Shown: one piece after another, positions 48,163 through 59,749 of the stretch | Layout: each line of letters opens with the position of its first letter | Numbering within the stretch: the first letter of the stretch is position 1 | Assembly (NCBI RefSeq): GCF_036588685.1 | Contig: NC_086374.1 | Coordinates: 76,630,457-76,694,456 of the forward strand | Source of the DNA: Mytilus trossulus | Lineage: Eukaryota > Mollusca > Bivalvia > Mytilida > Mytilidae | Length of the DNA: 64,000 nucleotides | Reading direction: 5' to 3' | Position numbers and translations under genes: made by a program | Notes under the pieces: generated by a model | Told to the model about the DNA's origin: nothing | The model's input: the letters and a program-made list of their open reading frames with translations, nothing else | Databases searched by the model: none

Positions 48163-50140
48163 ATATAGTTACGGAGCCCCGCTAGGGACATGCAAAGAAA
48201 AGAAAAATATATTGTGCGCACAACTTAAATATATTGTGCGCACAAAATAATATTTTATAGATTAAAAAAAACCACACACACAGCAATACTGACAGTAACG
48301 AAGCCCGTGTCCGTTGTCAGAATAGGTAACAAATGAAACTTAACAAAATGACAATGATACATTATAAAAATCCTTCCCGTTAGGGGTTTAGTATCATACC
48401 ATCATAAAAATATACGAGAAGAATATAACCCGTATTTGTATGAGCTATGGTGTATATGTATATACTGTAGCTGTCTCTTTCGATCGATCGCGATCAGTCG
48501 GGCCACAAGGTTTTGAATAAATGATACACCAAAACGGACCATATTTGGAAAAAATGAATCATTATTGTTTCGATTGTTTTCAAAATATTTCACTGAGGAA
48601 TTTCATTGACTATTCCTAAATTGTTTCGTAACATTTCAATTCCATATTGAGTACGAACAACATACTGTTAAATTTTATAATGAAATCAATCAAAAATAGA
48701 TACTATAAGTGACCTCTTGTCCTCTTCTATTTATCAAAATGAAACTATAACTTGACCTGAAACATTTGTATACAACGCTTAAAAATTTAAATCATAATAA
48801 GCATACTGTTCTATGTCGGTAGCTTGTTATTCAGTGATTGTCGTTTATTGGTGTGGTTCATATCTGTTTATCGTTTTGTTAAAGTCATTTTGGGCCGTAT
48901 AGTTTGCTATTTGGTGTGAACCAACGCTCCGTGATAAGGACCGTAAATAACCAATGACTGTTAACCTAAAGTCTTTTAATAAATTATGACTTGGGTGGAG
49001 AGCTGTCTCATTGGCACTCATATTGATTCTTCTGCTTTATATGTACCCAGTTTTATCTTTATTTGATCACAACTTCATGGTGAATTTCTTAGACTGAACA
49101 CACCGTCATATTTCAATAACGAACAGTACATCTTGGGTGAGAACGGTACTTTATCATGATCAAACATAGTCATCTTTAATAAAAAAACAAAAACAAAAAA
49201 ACATAACAAAAAAACATAACAAAAAAAACCCAACGTGTACGTGTATTCAGTTTTCAGTGGATTTGACTTACTCTACGCTTTTACAATGATACCTTTTTAG
49301 AAACCACATACTTCATTGAAGTTGGTGACACTAAAACTTCATAATATACTATAACCAAAACATTTACAATAAACAGAGACGGACGGATGAACGGGCGTAA
49401 AGACTTTTAAATATAATGACCATCTCTATCGTCAAACAGGGTAACAAAATCAAAGTCGTGAATTGAGTTACATGTCAGTCTTGAGACTCAGAGTCAATCA
49501 ACATAAACAAAATCTTGAGATTATTAGACATAAAGTGTAATGCATCAGTGCAAAAAGTACTTTTTTATTTTTGTTACAAGAAAACAGGGAAAACCATAGT
49601 ATCAAAGTCTAAAGAAGTTCGATAGTTTCCTCGCTCTTTTGCCAAGTCTGTTTCAAACCGTTCCAATAAACTCTGATATAAAGTGGAGCTTCCAACGCAT
49701 TTGCTGGTAAACCAAGTGTCAGACGAAATAAACGTAACTTCTTTAGTATTCCTGTCAGGAGTTGATACAAATGCAGTGATGAATATTTCCATGTATTCTA
49801 GCCCCATTTCAAAAGAAACCTTATGCATTTCTGCATTCTGTCACTTTAAAAAGGAGACATTGAAGACCCGTACCATGTGTAAGGTCAAAGGATTTCGTGC
49901 GCACGATATATTTAATTTGTGCGCACAATATATTTAAGTTGTGCGCACAATATATTTAAGTTGTGCGCACAATATATTTAAGTTGTGCGCACAATATATT
50001 TAAATTGTGCGCACAATATATTATTTTGTGCGCACACTATATTATTTTGTGCGCACAATTTATTTAAGTTGTGCGCACAATATAATTTTTTTTCTTTGCA
50101 TGTCCCTAGCAGGGCTCCGTATTACGCTCCGTATATAGTT
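48163..50140. mobile_element. non-autonomous element with TTGTGCGCACAA arrays, 8-bp duplication
   Basis: The element (48,171-50,132, 1,962 bp) lies between identical ATATAGTT copies (48,163-70 and 50,133-40). Its ends are inverted: ACGGAGCCCCGCTAGGGAC at the left, and at the right the same with a 12- to 13-bp extension that repeats ACGGAGC. Next to the ends is a 12-bp palindrome TTGTGCGCACAA: two copies at the left (48,212-48,245) and nine at ~22-bp spacing at the right (49,895-50,085). An 8-bp duplication is seen in hAT, P, Mutator and other groups, so the superfamily is open. No transposase was recognised. Confidence 0.75.
49574..49831 (-). other. exon-like ORF inside the 1.96-kb element
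   Basis: A minus-strand frame preceded by an AG ('gacagaatgcag') encodes 84 residues (MHKVSFEMGLEYMEIFITAF, then TWFTSKCVGSSTLYQSLLER) and stops at 49,574. Residue composition and absence of low complexity look like a real protein end. I recognise no family. It may be the last exon of a lost transposase or a captured host exon. Confidence 0.4.
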
Positions 50141-50504
50141 GATGTATGTAGTAATTAGAATATAATGTTAAATCTGTTTGACACCTTCATGGGGGTGTCA
50201 GATGGAAATGGAGTGTATAAAAAGCAAGACAGTTTAAAAAAAAAATTACCCCCCGCCAAAAAAAGAAGACATGCCCCCATATATTTATACAGCTCCTTAA
50301 AAAAACATTTTAGAAAGTTTTCTAATCCAGAATTATACATTTTTGGGTGGGTGTGCTATATGAAACTCTTTCCGAATCTCCCACTCTCAGAGATTTTAAC
50401 CTGCAAAGACTCGCATTCAAGCCTTGCTACAATGTATCATATTTGTTGTTGCCTCTTGTTGCTTTAAAGAACAAAATGTTGAATGACTTCTTAAATGAGA
50501 CTAG

Positions 50505-51275
50505 TGCACACCCGTGATATCGCGGGTCCGTGACTGAATTAAAGTATATAACTATGCGCAAGTCTTATTTTAGTACAATGTATTAGTATTGTCATCTGAT
50601 AAAGTCATGCCCATTTTAAGATACACAGTTTTCTCTGCTTTCAAATCTTTCTGTTTGAACCCGGCGAACTGTCCAGAACTTATCAATTATTGGTAATATT
50701 AGTTATTTGGAAACGTGACAAAAGGTCCTGGAATGGGATATTTTTTAATCAACAGATTTGTCCTATATTATTTATAAATAAAGTTGAATTATTTGATTCG
50801 CTGTTTAACGTCATACCCGCTGACAAATTGAAAACTGTACCTATACGCCTTATTTTTAGTCCAGATTTTAAGTATTCGTATTGTTAACCTCTTAAAAGGT
50901 CTTACTGATTAAAATACTACAATAGTTAACAATTTGACAATTTAGTAGTGTCAACCCTGTGATAATGACCCGTGTATATAGCATATTAATCCTGAATACA
51001 CCGTTTGGTGGTGCGCCTGTCAGATGCGGAACGTACAGATAAGGTAATAGGTAACAGGTGAATATACTATTGGTATCGGTATCGGACTCGACCCGGAACT
51101 TCTTAATTATTGGCAATATTAATTACGTGGAAAACAAAAGGACCTGGAGTGATGTAATTTTTAATCTACACCTTTGTACTATATTAGTTGTATATAAAGT
51201 TGAATTCTTTGATTCGTCGATTTTACGTGATGACGGCTGACAAATTGGACCTCGTCTTTTTAGTATTATAGATAC
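50505..51275 (+). repeat. two diverged dispersed repeat units
   Basis: Two units (about 50,505-50,880 and 50,940-51,275) share 'tattgg(t/c)aatatta', 'aaaaggtcctgga.tg'-like blocks, 'ataaagttgaatt.tttgattcg' and 'gctgacaaattg'. They include 'gtgatatcgcgggtccgtga' and 'caccgtttggtggtgcgcct', which I recall from mussel repeats. The second unit ends just before the acceptor at 51,307. Confidence 0.6.
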
Positions 51276-51307
51276 ATCTTGTAACAGTTGTTTTATTTAA
51301 TTTACAG

Positions 51308-51436
51308 GTCCTTCACAGAGGAAAAAGAAGGGGGAAATTCCAAAAGAACTAACCTTTCACCTCTTTTTACTTGCTAAAAGGTCAGATTTTCTGCCGCCAA
51401 CAACAGAGTTGGACAGGCTAACAAGAAATGGACTGG
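51308..51436 (+). CDS. candidate internal exon (unknown family, 'FHLFLLAKRSDFLPP')
   Basis: Follows 'ttatttaatttacag' and encodes PSQRKKKGEIPKELTFHLFL, then AKRSDFLPPTTELDRLTRNG, before CTGG|GTGTGT. 129 nt, phase 1 in and phase 1 out. The pattern basic cluster, 'xxFxLFLLAxxxxxxPPxxxELxxLxxxGLG' resembles a segment I recall in molluscan uncharacterised proteins related to G2E3-like HECT ligases. This is weak, from memory only. In that family the segment leads into a long protein; here the only downstream exons found are terminal. Confidence 0.6.
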
Positions 51437-53558
51437 GTGTGTATGATATTTCAGTCTCTTATCCATATTTTTATCTTAGATTGCATATATTCATTATCCC
51501 ACACAGCAATACAGAGTGGTAGACAACAACATTAGGGTCTATACTTCTGTGCAATTGGATTATGAGAACTCTTATCATCATGTTTATTTTTTCCTTTATT
51601 TAAATTTGGTTATACATATACATGGAGGGGTCATTTTGCCCTTTTCTCAGATCTGTATAAGCTGTTTCAGTACGTCCATTGATCAGGGAACCAGTATGCT
51701 CTTATATGTCTTTAAAGGTAAACTTTTATACCCCAAAAAATTAGTTTTTTGGGGGTATATATAGGAATCACCCTGTCTGTTCGTCCGTCTGTCTGTCTGT
51801 CAATCTTATGTTTTGTAAGCGCTACTCCTCCCTAATGGATGGACTAATATTGATGAAACTTTTCACAGTTGTAGTACACAACCTGAGGTTGTGCATGAAG
51901 GAAAATATTTCTGGTCAGAATTATTTCAAGGGAGATAATTGAATTGACTTAGTTAAATAAAGCAATAAATGGCTACAAGTCTTGTAGGCCCAACTACTCT
52001 TAAACAGATTAATTAATATGGATGAAACTTTACACAGTTGTTGTACACAACCTGTAGATGTGCATGAAGGAGGATATTTCATGGTCAGATTTTTTCAAAG
52101 GAAATAATTGAAATTACTTAGTTTAAATACTACAATATGTAGCATTAGGTCTTGTAAGCACAACTCCTCCTAAATGACTGTAGCAATAATAATGAAACAT
52201 TACAGAATTCCAGTACATGACAAGAGAATGTGCATAAAGGAAGATCTTCTTTATCAGAGATATTTAAAGGGAGATAATTAACTTACTTTATATAGATGAA
52301 GTAACTTTTTTTATACGACCGCAAAATTTGAAAAATTTCGTCGTATTTTGCTATCACGTTGGCGTCCAAACTCCCCGGCAGTTCCAGTTCCGATCCGCAT
52401 ACGGGCCCGAATACTACTCTACACTAATCACTGCCTTCGGCTTTTTTCGTTACGCGCTCTTCAAGTGGTTTGACCCGTGATGACCTTTTGTTGCTACTGA
52501 AATGTTGATGAATGAGGATATCTGTTATCAACTTTACAATTATACATGAATAAAAACGATAACTGTAAGTAAATACACTCAATCCAAATAATTTTATTAA
52601 ATAGAAACTTTGCAAAATTCTGTATCGTTAGGTCGAAGAAATCGATTGTGGTCAATTATGGCTTGAAAACTATCGACTTTGCATAAAATGTTGTGAGAGT
52701 GGTTAAATTTACCCGAGAAGCTGCTCCATATGGATTAAATTAGGGATAAATTTTCTCAAAATTCGATTCAGATATATACATGATAAATAATTTCATGGAT
52801 TAAAGAAATAAAACAATCATAAAATTATTATACAATGTATTTACTTGAAAAATAACACAGGGTAACACACACATACAAGATTTATTATGAATTTTGCTTT
52901 TATTATATATATGTCATCATGGTCATGTGCTAAATAAATGTACAATAGTCTGGATGGGTACTATTCAGGGTTTGAAATTAGCATGAGTCTACACACAATA
53001 GCCACTACAATTACAAGCATTTAAGTGTGGGCTACATTTTGTACTTCAATTTTTTTTTATATATATAATTTAATATATATATATGTGTTGGCTACAAAAT
53101 TTAAGCTGTGGGCTACAATGCTAAAAATTTTACTTCAATCCCTGGCATTACTATTTATTTCAAGAATATTTTATTGAATTATTATCCAGTCAATTTATAC
53201 AATGTAATAATACACACACCCCCCTCAAGTAAAATCCTTTAGGGCAAATAAAAAAAATATGTGTGTTTCCTATTTACCCTATGATTTAAGGTTACAAATA
53301 GCTGCCTGCCTTAGAGTTTTTTTTGTCGTCTTTTCAATAAGCATTTTACAAGTCAGAATATCTCTCCCAATGTTAAATAAAATAAATTCCTACCTACCTA
53401 CCATTTTTTTTCATAGATATTATTTAATTTGGCCTCATATATATACATGTACTCCTAATAAATCTTTTATTCCTGCAAAAAATGCACTGTTGAGTGTTGA
53501 CAATAATTCTAGGACGCGCCAGTGATCAGTTCTAATGTTGTTTGTTTTTATCTTACAG
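51437..53558 (+). other. candidate second intron of the small gene
   Basis: Bounded by GTGTGT and 'tttttatcttacag'. It contains three diverged ~165-bp tandem units (51,830-52,310) with 'gatgaaac.tt.cacagtt' and 'gggagataatt', flanked by 'ttataccccaaaaaattag' on the left and 'ttatacgaccgcaaaatttg' on the right. The latter begins a repeat I recall as widespread in bivalves. AT-rich beyond that. Confidence 0.4.
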
Positions 53559-53590
53559 ATGGTGACAAAACAGCACAATGTTTGGACTGA
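53559..53590 (+). CDS. candidate terminal exon A of the small gene
   Basis: After 'tttttatcttacag' the sequence completes the phase 1 codon from 51,436 and encodes DGDKTAQCLD before TGA at 53,588-90. An AATAAA lies at 53,600-53,605, close to the stop. The model of exons 46,548, 51,308 and 53,559 gives 107 residues. The exon is short, so chance agreement of acceptor and phase cannot be excluded. Confidence 0.4.
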
Positions 53591-54489
53591 ATCATAATGA
53601 ATAAAACAAAAAGTGTATATAAGGTATTATTTTATTTTTAGATATTTTTATTTGCAAGGATTATTTAATTACTTTATCAAATTATAAAAAAATAGTTTTT
53701 AATTATCCTGAATCGCTGTCATATGGAATAAATATATTAAATGTACTTACATTGATCTTCAAAAATGTTTGTAAATAAGGTGACTTCACATTTAAATACT
53801 TCAATGTTTAAAATTAATTCTTAAAATGAAAACTGAGTTTGACAAGAAGCCATATTTTATCAAATCAATTAATGTAGACACATCTTTTTTACAGTTACAA
53901 ATGTATGTGACAGTTAAACACTCAATAAGTTTCTTTAATTAGTATATAAAGATAATACAGAGTGAATGAATTATAAAAAAGGTTGGATTCAGTTTTTAAT
54001 TGTCAATTATACTTCCCTCCCCCATATTTTTCGAACTATCTATTCATATATGTTTAATAAATAATGCAACAATTTATTTTTATTATCTCTTTATTAATTT
54101 TAGCTAAGTCAACCAGAAGGACTTTGAACACAGTTATTGAATTAATTTCCTTGGAGACTCTAATAGTAATTGTTGAGACTTGGAACCAGACAGAATGAAA
54201 CTGTGAGAAAGTTTACATATTTATACATGTACAGTGTACATGTAGCTTCAATATGAATCAATTGATACACCGTAAGTATATCTTCTATGAAAGTTATAAA
54301 TTGGTTGTTCACAAAATTTAGTTTTTACTTGACAAATGCTAGATATATTTGAGCATAAAATACAAGACCAAATTATATATTAAAACAAATACAAAAGTTT
54401 TTCTAAATACTACTATATTTCCTATATATATCATGTTGATATTAATTATACGGTCAAATTGTTAGATACAACTACACTGTATAAAATAA

Positions 54490-54850
54490 AGGATGTTGTA
54501 TGATTGCCAATGAGAAAACTCATCCAATGATAGACAAAATGACAGCAATTAACAACTGTAGCCTAAAGTAGGTCACCATACAGTCTTAAACAATGAGTAA
54601 ATCCCATACCACACAGAGAGCTATAAAAGACCCTGTAATGACAAATGTAAGACAATTGAAACAAGAAATTTGGCCTAGTTTATGTACAAAATAATGAACA
54701 AAAAAAACCAATATGTGATACAACAAACAACAACCACTGAATTACAGCCTCCTGAATTGGGACAGACATAAACATGTGGCAGGGTTAAACATGAAAGCTG
54801 GTGTCCAATCCTCCCCTTACCTGAAACAGTGGTGTAACAGTACAAAATAA
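54490..54850 (+). repeat. 'tgattgccaatgagaaaact' mussel repeat
   Basis: Order of blocks: 'ttgccaatgagaaaactc', 'aacaactgtagcc', 'taggtcaccatacag', 'aacaatgagtaaatcccata', 'agctataaaagaccc', 'acaaccactgaattacagcc'. I recall this series, in this order, from many Mytilus sequences. The inverted copy is at about 63,110-63,470. Confidence 0.75.
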
Positions 54851-56459
54851 CAACAAATTATAAAATAAGTTGAAAAAGTATTAACTCATCAGATGGATAC
54901 AAAAAGAAATACATTTAACCAAAAAAAAGAGGGGACATGCCCAGTACAAGTATACAAACAACTGAAAGACATTCAGTACAGATATGAGATTATTGACTTT
55001 AAGCAAACTCAAGCTTAATATGAGGTGTGAAAAATAACCCTAAATCTGATAGGTCCTGCAACTTTTGAACAACAGACTCCAAAAAATCAAAATTAAAAGT
55101 GAACTCAATCTAAATTTTGTGTTAAAATTTCATGAGAAATTGTTCAAAGCAAAGAAGACTATAATATTTAAGGACTATTTCTAGTCCAAGAATATAAAAT
55201 GTTTGTCAACTATTTCAAAAAGACACATTATGTTTGGAAATGTATAACTTTCTTGGATGCACACATATCAAGTCTAAAATATATTTTTATTTGACCAAAA
55301 AAGAAGGAAAATCAAGAATTTTACAAATTTTGTCTAAGTTTATTGCCATAGTAACTCTTAAATTGGTAAAAAAAACACATTATTTTCTGAAAATGGTGTA
55401 CCTTAGTCTAGTTTGGACAAATGTTGAAATATTTAGGATAACTGTTATTTTCTTAGGAATATCTGGGCCAAATAAAAATCTTTTTTATTTAGCCCCTTCT
55501 ACTTTGAGATATTGAACAAAGTGTTGTCATTTGAAAGGATGGATGGACAAACAATGACATACCATATACATCCCTTACCTACTGTACATCAAACCAGAAG
55601 TAACAAAGTTAAAAAAAAATGTTTATATATTTTCAGATCACAATTATGTCATCCTAATCATTGGAAGTTTACCAAGTTATATGAGACGCATTGAAAGCCT
55701 GTAGAGATTCTACATGTATACATAAATGGAATAGACTCGAGCTCACACTTACAAATAACAAGACTAATGCACTCTCAAACAAGGATTATTCACGTTTCAA
55801 TAAGTGAATTGAAGTGCATATAGCTGCGCATGGAAATTTTTGTGCATTTTTAAATATTTATTTTCATTTTATTAAATTTTTTTCTTCAAAAAATTGCATG
55901 TCTTCATAAATTAAGCATGAACATACATGCATTGTTGTTATTAATTAAAATAGAAATAAAGAATAGTTTTATCTCCGACTCAATTTTAGCCAAATAATAC
56001 AGTTTAAAAAATATGATTTAACTTTTTTCCAAATATATGAACATGTGATACAAGGAGATGTGGGGTATAGGTTCATTGGACAGTATCACAACAACACAAA
56101 ACACAATACTTATAGTTGAATACAATTAACAGAATAGTTTAAAACTTTCAATTGGCCATCATTCATCAAAAAGTGTGAATATATTCAAATTTATAGCCCA
56201 ACAAATAAAGATCTACTATCAACAAAAAGAAAACAGGAATAAAATTATCTCGCAAATGAATTATTATTGTGCTAACCGGGTTTATCAGATCTCAAAATGG
56301 ATACAATATAAAAACTTTTGATTAAATAGTAGATTTTATGCATAAAACAATGCAGTATTACAACTGCTTTTACTACAAAGATGGAAGACCTGGATGCTTC
56401 ATACTCTGTATATAGATGCTTCATGTTACAAAGTTTCCGTCAGTCACATGTCTAATGTC

Positions 56460-57110
56460 CTTGACCTCATTTTCATGGTTCAGTGACTACTTGAAACAAA
56501 GTTAAAGATTTTTTGTAATGTGAAATTCTCTCTTATTATAAGTAAAAGGATAAGTTATCCTTTTAGTTATCATAACTATATTTGGTATATGCGTAGCTTG
56601 CAAGGTTCCCATGACCGTCAGACAGTTTTCACTTGACCTTGGCCTCATTTCATGGATCAGTGAACAAGGTTAGGTGTTGGTGGTCAAGTCTATATCTCAG
56701 ATACTATAAGCAATAGGTCAAGTTTATTCAGTGTATGGTATGATTGTAAGGTGTACATGTCTAGCTGGCAGGCGTCATCTGACCTTGATCTAATTTTCAT
56801 GGTTCAGTGGTCAAAGTTAAGTTTTTGAGTTTTTTTGTTTTTTTTCTAATACTATGTGCAATAGGTCAACTATTTTGGTGTATGGAAATATTTTATGATC
56901 TTTATATAAGTTGCACAGGTTTTATTTGACCTTGACCTAATTTTCACAGTTCATTGCTCAGTGTTTAAGTTTGTGCTTTGGTCTTTTTTTTTGAAACTAT
57001 AAGCAAAAGGTCAACTGTATTTGTTGTATGGAAGAATTGTTAGCTGTACATGTCTTCCTGGCATGGTTCATCTGACCTTGACCTCATTTTCAGGGTCCAT
57101 TGGTCAATGT
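56460..57110 (+). repeat. 146-bp tandem repeat with TGACCTTGACCT sites
   Basis: Five units. The TGACCTTGAC-like anchor occurs near 56,459, 56,634, 56,780, 56,927 and 57,073, so the last four are spaced 146-147 bp. Each is followed by 'tcattttcatggttcagtg' variants and 'ataggtcaa' further on. The reverse complement holds TCAAGGTCA, an FTZ-F1/ERR-type half-site. Inverted copies lie at 58,480-59,115 and 60,868-61,503. Confidence 0.85.
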
Positions 57111-57249
57111 TAAGTTTTCTTGGTTAATGTTAAGTTTATGTGACAGTTGAAATACAGCTTTATATTTAGGACTATCAACATAATATCAATGATTAGTAAA
57201 GAAGGCCTTTATTATGTGTGTGCATTCATATCTCAGTTATCTTCCCCAG

Positions 57250-57362
57250 CCCTTTGGAAAGTAAACATGGAGGGAAACGTGAATCAGATAATTGAAATGT
57301 ATGTTAGGCGCATAGTGCCTCCTAAGTCCAAAGAGAAAACAAGCACAAATGCTGCAAAATAA
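57250..57362 (+). CDS. candidate terminal exon B (unknown gene)
   Basis: After a good acceptor (ttatcttccccag) the frame requires one incoming base and encodes LWKVNMEGNVNQIIEMYVRR, then PPKSKEKTSTNAAK and TAA at 57,360-62. The charged, non-repetitive sequence ending in a Lys-rich tail looks like a real C-terminus. The phase fits the exon ending at 51,436, so it may be an alternative end of that gene, or it may belong to another gene. It lies in the spacer of the inverted repeat and its 3' part is copied at 59,662-59,749. Confidence 0.5.
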
Positions 57363-59646
57363 ACTTGGACAAGTACAAATGATGATTTGAATTTGGATAT
57401 TCGGTTGTCAACGGAGGAAGTTCATTGAATTTTGGTCTACCACATGAAGCCTTTCCATGTTTCCTTTCCAAAGGGACATCTTTATCCATTTATAGTTGGA
57501 TCTAGTGTGACCCAGTCCTCCTTTTTCCCTGGAAAATGTTTGTTTGTTTATTATATAGGGAATCACTGAAGCATGACTGGAACCAAGGACCCCCCCCCCC
57601 CCCCCCCCCCAATTTAGGTCAGTCAGTGCCCCTTCACATAATATAAGATTTTAGGTTCATATCATATCCGTTCAAGGTTTAACATTGTTAGTTAAATAAC
57701 ATAACAAATATTAATGTGTCATTTTCATTCTTTTCACCAAGGATTTGTATAGTGAGACAAATCCTTGTTTTCACCTATGTACTCTCAATACATGTATGTC
57801 AAGACATTGTCAGTATGAAGTAAAGAGGTTGTCAGTTAGAATACATTACAACCCTACATATATAAACTTTAAAGTTTGCTCCCTGGACATATAGTGGGAA
57901 CTAATTAACAAATGACCATGTTAACTTTCCCTTCAATATGTTCACTAACTTTATAAGCACATAGTATATTGGCCATTTGATTTTTACACAATAATTGGAA
58001 CAGAAACTCTTTAACACATTTTAAAAAAGTGCTGTAATACATATATGATCATGATTATGAAAATATGGAGTTCAGGAATGATTGCTAATGTGACTATGCA
58101 CCTTGGTAGCTGTTACACCCAAATTATGTCCTGATACTCTTGGCATTAACAATAATTGTTATTGTAGTTGTGTGCATTAAATTTAAACCAGTAATGAATA
58201 TATGTACTGTAAATCAATTGCTTATATTTCAAAAACTTTGAGAAGGAATCTGGTCCAATTGCCTGTTTGTCACTGCTAAATTATTAATTATTGTCTCAAA
58301 AGCAATTAAATCTCATAATTTTTATTCAGTAAGGAAACACAAGAGTGCACACCCTGAAATTTCTCGCCTTCTTTACTAATCATTGATATTATGTTGATAG
58401 TCCTAAATATAAAGCTGTATTTCAACTGTCACATAAACTTAACATTAACCAAGAAAACTAAACATTGACCAATGGACCCTGAAAATGAGGTCAAGGTCAG
58501 ATGAACCATGCCAGGAAGACATGTACAGCTAACAATTCTTCCATACAACAAATACAGTTGACCTTTTGCTTATAGTTTCAAAAAAAAAGACCAAAGCACA
58601 AACTTAAACACTGAGCAATGAACTGTGAAAATTAGGTCAAGGTCAAATAAAACCTGTGCAACTTATATAAAGATCATAAAATATTTCCATACACCAAAAT
58701 AGTTGACCTATTGCACATAGTATTAGAAAAAAAACAAAAAAACTCAAAAACTTAACTTTGACCACTGAACCATGAAAATTAGATCAAGGTCAGATGACGC
58801 CTGCCAGCTAGACATGTACACCTTACAATCATACCATACACTGAATAAACTTGACCTATTACTTATAGTATCTGAGATATAGACTTGACCACCAACACCT
58901 AACCTTGTTCACTGATCCATGAAATGAGGCCAAGGTCAAGTGAAAACTGTCTGACGGTCATGGGAACCTTGCAAGCTACGCACATACCAAATATAGTTAT
59001 GATAACTAAAAGGATAACTTATCCTTTTACTTATAATAAGAGAGAATTTCACATTACAAAAAATCTTTAACTTTGTTTCAAGTAGTCACTGAACCATGAA
59101 AATGAGGTCAAGGACATTAGACATGTGACTGACGGAAACTTTGTAACATGAAGCATCTATATACAGAGTATGAAGCATCCAGGTCTTCCATCTTTGTAGT
59201 AAAAGCAGTTGTAATACTGCATTGTTTTATGCATAAAATCTACTATTTAATCAAAAGTTTTTATATTGTATCCATTTTGAGATCTGATAAACCCGGTTAG
59301 CACAATAATAATTCATTTGCGAGATAATTTTATTCCTGTTTTCTTTTTGTTGATAGTAGATCTTTATTTGTTGGGCTATAAATTTGAATATATTCACACT
59401 TTTTGATGAATGATGGCCAATTGAAAGTTTTAAACTATTCTGTTAATTGTATTCAACTATAAGTATTGTGTTTTGTGTTGTTGGGATACTGTCCAATGAA
59501 CCTATACCCCACATCTCCTTGTATCACATGTTCATATATTTGGAAAAAAGTTAAATCATATTTTTTAAACTGTATTATTTGGCTAAAATTGAGTCGGAGA
59601 TAAAACTATTCTTTATTTCTATTTTAATTAATAACAACAATGCATG
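57275..59646 (+). repeat. tandem duplication inside the inverted repeat, copy 1 (2.37 kb)
   Basis: Directly repeated at 59,662-62,034 with a 15-bp filler (59,647-59,661). It consists of most of the spacer (57,275-58,365) and 1.28 kb of inverted arm (58,366-59,646). The only difference noticed by eye is the length of a poly-C run (21 here, 22 in copy 2). Confidence 0.9.
57363..58365. other. spacer of the inverted repeat
   Basis: Probable 3' UTR and flank of the exon at 57,250. It contains a C21 run at 57,590-57,610. No other gene seen. Confidence 0.4.
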
Positions 59647-59661
59647 AAAACAATGCAATGA

Positions 59662-59749
59662 AAACGTGAATCAGATAATTGAAATGTATGTTAGGCGCAT
59701 AGTGCCTCCTAAGTCCAAAGAGAAAACAAGCACAAATGCTGCAAAATAA
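59662..59749 (+). pseudogene. truncated copy of terminal exon B
   Basis: The tandem duplication copied the exon from its 'aaacgtgaatcag' onward, including the stop, but left behind the acceptor and the first ~25 bases. Without a splice site it cannot be used in the same way. Confidence 0.7.

Larger units (their letters stand above)
46711..51307 (+). other. candidate first intron of the small gene
   Basis: Bounded by GTACTG and 'ttatttaatttacag'. It holds the hairpin at 46,759-46,893, the small inverted repeat at 46,961-47,125, the 1.96-kb element at 48,171-50,132 and a pair of diverged dispersed repeats at 50,505-51,275. Confidence 0.4.
53958..57206 (+). repeat. giant inverted repeat, left arm
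   Basis: This 3.25-kb segment is the inverse of 60,754-64,000. The right arm is still matching at the last base of the window, so the left arm may start before 53,958. Only a few differences were seen between arms, for example near 54,189, 55,376, 55,684 and 56,077. The arm contains two known repeat types (54,490-54,850 and 56,460-57,110). Frames such as 55,234-55,515 recur inverted in the other arm and are not convincing genes. Confidence 0.9.

Noticed and set aside
49895-50085. CRISPR-like array of short palindromic repeats
   Set aside because: Repeats follow one another with constant ~10-bp AT linkers and no variable spacers. The context is a eukaryotic transposon end.
50165-50467. 100-codon plus-strand ORF just right of the 1.96-kb element
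   Set aside because: Starts in flank without good context, has homopolymer-derived Lys runs and no recognised domain.
55234-55515. 93-codon plus-strand ORF present in both arms of the inverted repeat
   Set aside because: No domain, no start context, and frame preserved only because the arms are nearly identical.
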